NCBI RefSeq assembly: GCF_027580225.2
Contig: NC_073346.2
Location: forward strand, 6,784,001-6,848,000
DNA: 64,000 nt
Direction: 5' to 3'
DNA from: Misgurnus anguillicaudatus
Taxonomy: Eukaryota > Chordata > Actinopteri > Cypriniformes > Cobitidae
Shown: positions 59,630 to 64,000 of the stretch, piece by piece
How the letters are laid out: every line of letters starts with the position of its first letter
How positions within the stretch are numbered: position 1 is the first letter of the stretch
Made by a program: the position numbers and the translations under genes
The notes under the pieces: model-generated
Databases searched by the model: none
Seen by the model: the letters and a program-made list of their open reading frames with translations, nothing else
Told to the model about the DNA's origin: nothing

Positions 59630-60837
59630 CCCCACATGAATACATTTTTAAAATGTAGATCTTCTGATGTTTGTTAGGTGTGAATGTGGATGTTTTTTCT
59701 CAGTAAATGTGGAACTAATAATGATTTTAAGTTTATTGTTATCATGATCATTTTGTAAATGTAATTGACAGAATGTTACATATGTTTTGATAAGGTCTTA
59801 TCCTAGACAACAAACTAAATCAATAGGTTTCAGTTCAATACTGCTAATACAGTATTGCAACAGAAACCATGTTTTGGGTGTTCATTTATATGCGGATGCC
59901 ACTGCTACAAACAAAGCAAAGCAAAAGCTGAAAGCGGCAATAAATCATATAAATCTTTACATTTCAGCAGAAATCATTAAATGTTCTAGCTGGATAAAGC
60001 GATGTTTCGAAGCGTGTGTTTCGGCTCAACGGGGTGTTAATGAAACAGTCGATTATATTCTGTGCCCCCCACACTCACCCAACGCATTATCATGTTTGCC
60101 AGTATGTAAGATGGCAGTCGTAACAGCGACTGTTCTCAGTATAACAGTACAGACAATAGAAGGTGTAGTGTCACTATTGTTCCCCAGCGTTATTAAACCT
60201 TTGCAGATTACTGGAAGCTCTTTCAATGAATGCCGGCTTGCTCATTTTGCCATTCGTTCTCCGATTCACAGAACCGTCTGTGACACAGCCGTGCCATCTC
60301 GCTCTGACCCGCACTGAAAAGATCTCACGCTTAATCTTAATGCCATTTTACACACCAGCAATTTCATTTTCTGAGGATTTGGTCGCACATCATTGCATTG
60401 AAAATGTGAAATTCGGATCCTTTTTTAACAATCGGCACTGTTAAAAATCTGCGAATCCCCAGACATTGTGATACATTTGGGTGTCAGGTTGGCATTCAGA
60501 GCCGTGTAGAGTGTTTACGGTTCAATTCACCGGATAGCGGCAATGAACGCTGGATTACAGAGGAAATATAACCATTTCAATCTGACTCCTATCCTGTCTA
60601 TGATATCAAAACACGTACGTCCTACAGCTCTTCATCTGGCTGTACCCAAGCGACCTGGCAAGCATGGTATTATCCTTAATCTCTTTTATTTCTCCTCTGT
60701 CTGTCTTCTTTTAGCCGTCTCTCTATCTCCTGCTTTTATTAGGGGACAAAGAGACAAGAAGCCTCTCAGCCAGCAACAATGAAGCTTGATTCAGTCTGGT
60801 TAAATGACATCCCCTCTTTCTTTCTCTCTGCCCCTAG
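59630..60837. other. End of intron 5; no element recognised
   Basis: A 176-codon open frame (59787-60317) lacks family resemblance and lies wholly in the intron. The last 35 bases before exon 6 are pyrimidine-rich (cccctctttctttctctctg). Confidence 0.45.
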
Positions 60838-61008
60838 GATCTCATGGCCATAAACCTGGAGCCGTATCGCTTCTGCGGTGTCAATATGACCGGCTTCCGA
60901 ATCCTGAATGTGGACAATCCTCAGGTTGCCTCCATAGTGGAGAAATGGTCGCTTGAGAGACAGATTCCCCCGAAACCAGACTCTGGCCTCCTGGAGGGGA
61001 TCATGACG
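60838..61008 (+). CDS. grik3: Kainate receptor GluK3-like, exon 6 (amino-terminal domain)
   Basis: The acceptor is tgcccctag at 60829-60837 and the donor is atgacg|gtatgc at 61009. Phase is 0 to 0. It encodes [20 protein letters not shown], then [20 protein letters not shown] and [17 protein letters not shown]. It continues the previous exon as FTTL-DLMA. A glycosylation sequon (NMT) is present. Two features differ from the mammalian paralogues as I remember them: a cysteine in RFCGVN where YSGVN is usual, and one residue fewer after the ER of SLER (171 nt rather than 174), which keeps frame. The next exon, starting near TDAAL, was not found before 64000. Confidence 0.93.
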
Positions 61009-61670
61009 GTATGCTTCTATTTTCTACATGAAGACTAGCAAACCAGCTGCATCGGATAGATGAGGTGTACGTAAGGATATTAATAAGCGTAGAAATATGC
61101 CATACGGTGTCATTTAAATAAAGTGTTACGTCTGGGTAATTGAAACCGCTAGACTGCAGCTGTTCACATGTAAAACACTCAGATCTTACGCCTGATTCAA
61201 TGGATTTCCTTACAGTTGAATATTGTAATGCTATAAAGACTGCTTTCACTTCTGTGATTGTCTGTCAGTGTATTTCACTGCGGTAAAAATACTCCCACGC
61301 TGTGCTGCACAATGTCTGATGAATTGGTTTTAGAGGAGTTATTATGGCAAAAAGTGAGCTTTGAGTGCCGCTGTTTAATTGCTTCATCTAAATGGGCCTC
61401 TGGTACATACATTTCAAGGTAGGCAGCCATCAATGCCTTTACTATCTGTAAAAACAGCATGAATCCTAAGCTTAGCTTATTGGTACTGCATACAGCTCTG
61501 GGACATCTGCTTACCATCGCAGACAGACATTTTATCTGGTTGTACTTTATCTGGTTGGTCGTGTTATATATCCAAGCATCAATGTAAATATTAGGGGGGT
61601 TTCCCCCACTAAGGAATTACATGTTTAAATCAGAATTATGGAATCTTGCGTAGAGTAGACAGATTTTTTT
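61009..61670. other. Start of intron 6; nothing recognised
   Basis: Non-coding after the exon 6 donor; short frames without resemblance. Confidence 0.45.
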
Positions 61671-61671
61671 C

Positions 61672-61917
61672 AAGTCAATTCAATTTTATTTATATAGCGC
61701 TTTTCACAATTGTTAATTGTTCCAAAGCAGCTTTACATTAATGGATGTAGGAAAAGCATAGAAAAGTGAGCGTAGTAACAATGTAACGTATACAGTAAAT
61801 TAGGAAGTTAAGCCAAAGGTGGCGGACTCTCCAGGGGATGAAAAAACCCCTAGGAGAAAAACCTTCCTGGCTAGTCCAGGGGGAAAACTCCTAGGATGAG
61901 AAAAACCCCTGAGAGAG

Positions 61918-61920
<3 letters not shown>
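61672..61920 (+). repeat. Dispersed fish repeat (TATATAGCGCTTTTCAC family), copy 2
   Basis: caagtcaattcaattttatt, tatatagcgcttttcacaat and caaagcagctttacattaat match copy 1 at 12371. The 3' part carries tctccaggggatgaaaaaac, ctaggagaaaaacc and ttcctggctagtccaggggg, and ends at the AT microsatellite. Confidence 0.85.

Positions 61921-61921
<1 letters not shown>

Positions 61922-62002
<81 letters not shown>
61922..62002 (+). repeat. (AT)n microsatellite, about 81 bp
   Basis: Uninterrupted AT dinucleotides, directly 3' of the dispersed repeat. The Tyr/Ile runs in open frames here are spurious. Confidence 0.97.
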
Positions 62003-62003
<1 letters not shown>

Positions 62004-64000
62004 TATCGGGGTATGTGAACGGGTAAAGACTGATGGTCTTATCATCTGTGTTGCATGGGTTGGGAGGGGCACCAGACCAGGTAGTCAACAAATGGTTAAC
62101 TTTTATTTTCTTTCAGAAGCAGCACACAGAATCAAATTTCTGATAAAGTGACCAAAACTGCCTTTCAAGTGATGAACAAAGAAGAAACTGATGATGCATT
62201 TTTTTATTTTTTAAGTTAAAACGAAAGGCAGTATAAACATTTGTTAAATTATTCCTCATAACATTTTAAAACCACAATGCTCAGAACATCATAACAAAAA
62301 ACGAAACCTATAAAATAACAAATGTGATCCTGCCTGGAAAGCCTCGGCTACAGTTCAACAATCTTATTTAATTTTGAGATTTAGCGCGTCAAAGCATTTT
62401 AAAAAAAACAACAACACATGACATACAATGTGTGATTATTACTGTAAATGATAAAACTAAACTTTATATACAATTCTTTGAACAATAATTTATAACAAGA
62501 AAAAAAGCTAAAATGAATGATTTTACGGACACTTCGCTTTTTATTTTGCACATAAATACCTGCTTGCTTACTTTGACTTTAATCATCTTAGGATTCACTT
62601 TAGGCACAAAAACTTCTTATAATTCTTATAACATGTTTCAGGAATCTCTTTTCTATCATTTGAAAGTGAACACTGACAATAATATTAACTCACAAGAGAG
62701 ACAATCGTGTCAAGATGTTTTTCGAGTCATCACCGACATTTCAAGAACACCTTTAGTAGCTCAGCTTTTGACAAGATAACCACCCTGTTTTAAATAAATT
62801 TTAAAAACTATACCTGTTGAAAAAACCTGTTGTTTGATGTTTAGTTTGATGAATTCCGAAATATGATCTTAAATATGACACGCAGAGCACCTATATTCAG
62901 CTAAATTGCATGTTCCAGCACACAACAGCGCAACATTGATACAACGAAAAGCAATCCAAAATTTACAGACTTAAATTAGATCAGAATTTACATTTATAAT
63001 AAATTAAAAACATAATAAGGTCAGAATCGAGAAACAAGGTGCAGAACAAATGTGTACAAGATGCCTGAAGTGCAGGGGAACAAAACACAAGCCACAAATA
63101 GTTAAATCAGATAACCCAGAGTGATCTATAAATTAAATAAAGAAATAATTAAAATAATTGCCAACTTTGTCTTTTTAATTGCAGAATCAAAGAGACAACT
63201 GCTTCGCAATGGTTTATTAACCTGGAAACCTCTTCCCATATAGACGTGTAGCCCTGTCACGGGGGTTGTTGGATTTATTCACACACTTTAAAAATATTTA
63301 TTTAAAGCTACTTTTTGCATATTATTTGCATTATCATAATAGGCTGTATATTAATATATTGGAAGAAAGCTGTTATATATAAAATCTGATAATGTGCAGC
63401 CAAATTAAATGATCCTGATTTCATAACACGTTTGTGACGATTCAACTGTAAGATTGGTAGTCGAATCAGGCTTCTCCTATCGAAGCATTGAACTATTGGG
63501 GGTCACCCCTAGTAAATATTCATAGCAACCACATGATATCTTTGTGGCATAGTTACCACAGGTCTTCTGTGGGAGTGGCCAATCTAATCTGTATGCAGTT
63601 GTTTAATCTCTTCAGCCGGATGGATATCAGGATGTGTTCGATGTCGAGCAAACAGATTTCCGTTCTGAACTTGCTTCACACAAGCTGTCCGTATCTCTCG
63701 CCGTGCACACTGCTGCCATGCTTTAGCAAATGAGTTGATTCACTTATCAAAGATTTAACAGTGCATTAAATGTTCAAGTGGAGGTGATGTGGTGAGCAGT
63801 GATTTGTATTGGGCATTGTAACAAGTCCTACTGTTTGATACCTATTTGGATTTGAGTTTCCCTCAGGCTAAGGGTGCATTCAGGAACAAGTGGTCTAACA
63901 CATACTCTAGCTGTATCTCCATGTGAATTGTGACATTTGCTCGGGCTTTTGCTCGGGTCATCCTTGTGTCTTTCTGCATATGTACAATTCTAGAAGGAGT
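62003..64000. other. Intron 6 (start), AT-rich; nothing firmly recognised
   Basis: No kainate-receptor exon 7 (expected to begin TDAA) in any + frame. gtagtcgaatcaggcttctc near 63458 resembles a common dispersed-repeat module, but no boundaries could be set. Confidence 0.45.

Larger units (their letters stand above)
44929..61008 (+). other. grik3: Kainate receptor subunit gene (grik3-like), partial: five exons and four introns
   Basis: Five exons on the + strand give a continuous kainate-receptor amino-terminal domain. Introns are 45103-48415, 48674-49238, 49421-54688 and 54743-60837. Exon lengths are 174, 258, 182, 54 and 171 nt, and all junction phases agree. The family forms homo- or heterotetrameric glutamate-gated cation channels at synapses; this domain lies outside the membrane and governs subunit assembly. 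GluK3 is preferred over GluK1 and GluK2 because of the runs [44 protein letters not shown] and FRILNVDNP, and the DGP..V...EE.AF pattern in the first exon. That first exon also has GluK1/2-like residues ([16 protein letters not shown]), so the paralogue call is strong but not absolute. The signal-peptide exon and all downstream domains are not seen. Confidence 0.85.

Noticed and set aside
59787..60317. 176-codon open frame in intron 5
   Set aside because: No similarity to kainate receptors or other families, and no splice sites linking it to the flanking exons in frame.
61593..61615. Possible second copy of the GGTTTCCCGGA MITE
   Set aside because: Only ggggggtttccc matches; the body and opposite end are absent.
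1..64000. CRISPR array, bacterial operon or phage content
   Set aside because: No spacer-repeat structure, ribosome-binding sites or compact coding; introns and fish repeats show a vertebrate nuclear genome.

Overview
The window reads as teleost nuclear DNA, most likely from a cypriniform (carp/zebrafish-like) fish. It is AT-rich and intron-dominated, with long dinucleotide microsatellites. It carries repeat types I associate with cyprinid genomes: TTAA-flanked palindromic MITEs, a 5S-rRNA-headed SINE, hAT and Harbinger-like MITEs, and the repeat with the TATATAGCGCTTTTCAC motif. The family names rest on pattern recognition, not on a database search.

The only well-supported gene is a kainate-type ionotropic glutamate receptor subunit on the + strand, best matched to grik3 (GluK3). 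Five consecutive coding exons are visible at 44929-45102, 48416-48673, 49239-49420, 54689-54742 and 60838-61008. They have canonical AG/GT boundaries and compatible phases (1-1, 1-1, 1-0, 0-0, 0-0). Together they encode about 280 residues of the extracellular amino-terminal (LIVBP-like) domain. The signal-peptide exon and everything from the end of this domain through the ligand-binding domain and channel lie outside the window or were not found. Bases 1-44928 are therefore probably intron 1 and/or upstream DNA, and 61009-64000 is the start of the next intron.

The rest is a layered deposit of mobile elements. 1-8 kb holds palindromic MITEs at 1609-2499, 3010-3488, 6531-6945 and 7296-7512. 11-17 kb holds a tRNA-like SINE, a 5S SINE, a hAT-like MITE and a decayed IS630/Tc1-like transposon with perfect 28-bp ends. 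22.7-23.0 kb holds a decayed RecQ-helicase-like fragment. 28.6-30.6 kb is a hAT-like element with a second hAT inside it, both with intact 8-bp target duplications. 32.7-43.0 kb is a MITE-rich block with nested insertions. Intron 2 of the receptor gene (45.1-48.4 kb) is largely a TTAA-flanked composite element plus two palindromic MITEs. Introns 4 and 5 carry another TTAA MITE inside an older repeat and a minus-strand LTR element split by two later insertions.

Relatively repeat-poor stretches (about 3.5-4.6, 7.7-10.9, 18.5-22.3, 27-28.5, 31-32.4 and 43.3-44.7 kb) are the best places to look for conserved regulatory DNA. I did not find an unknown biological system. The most informative signals are the insertion histories that can be read from empty and filled sites within this one window.
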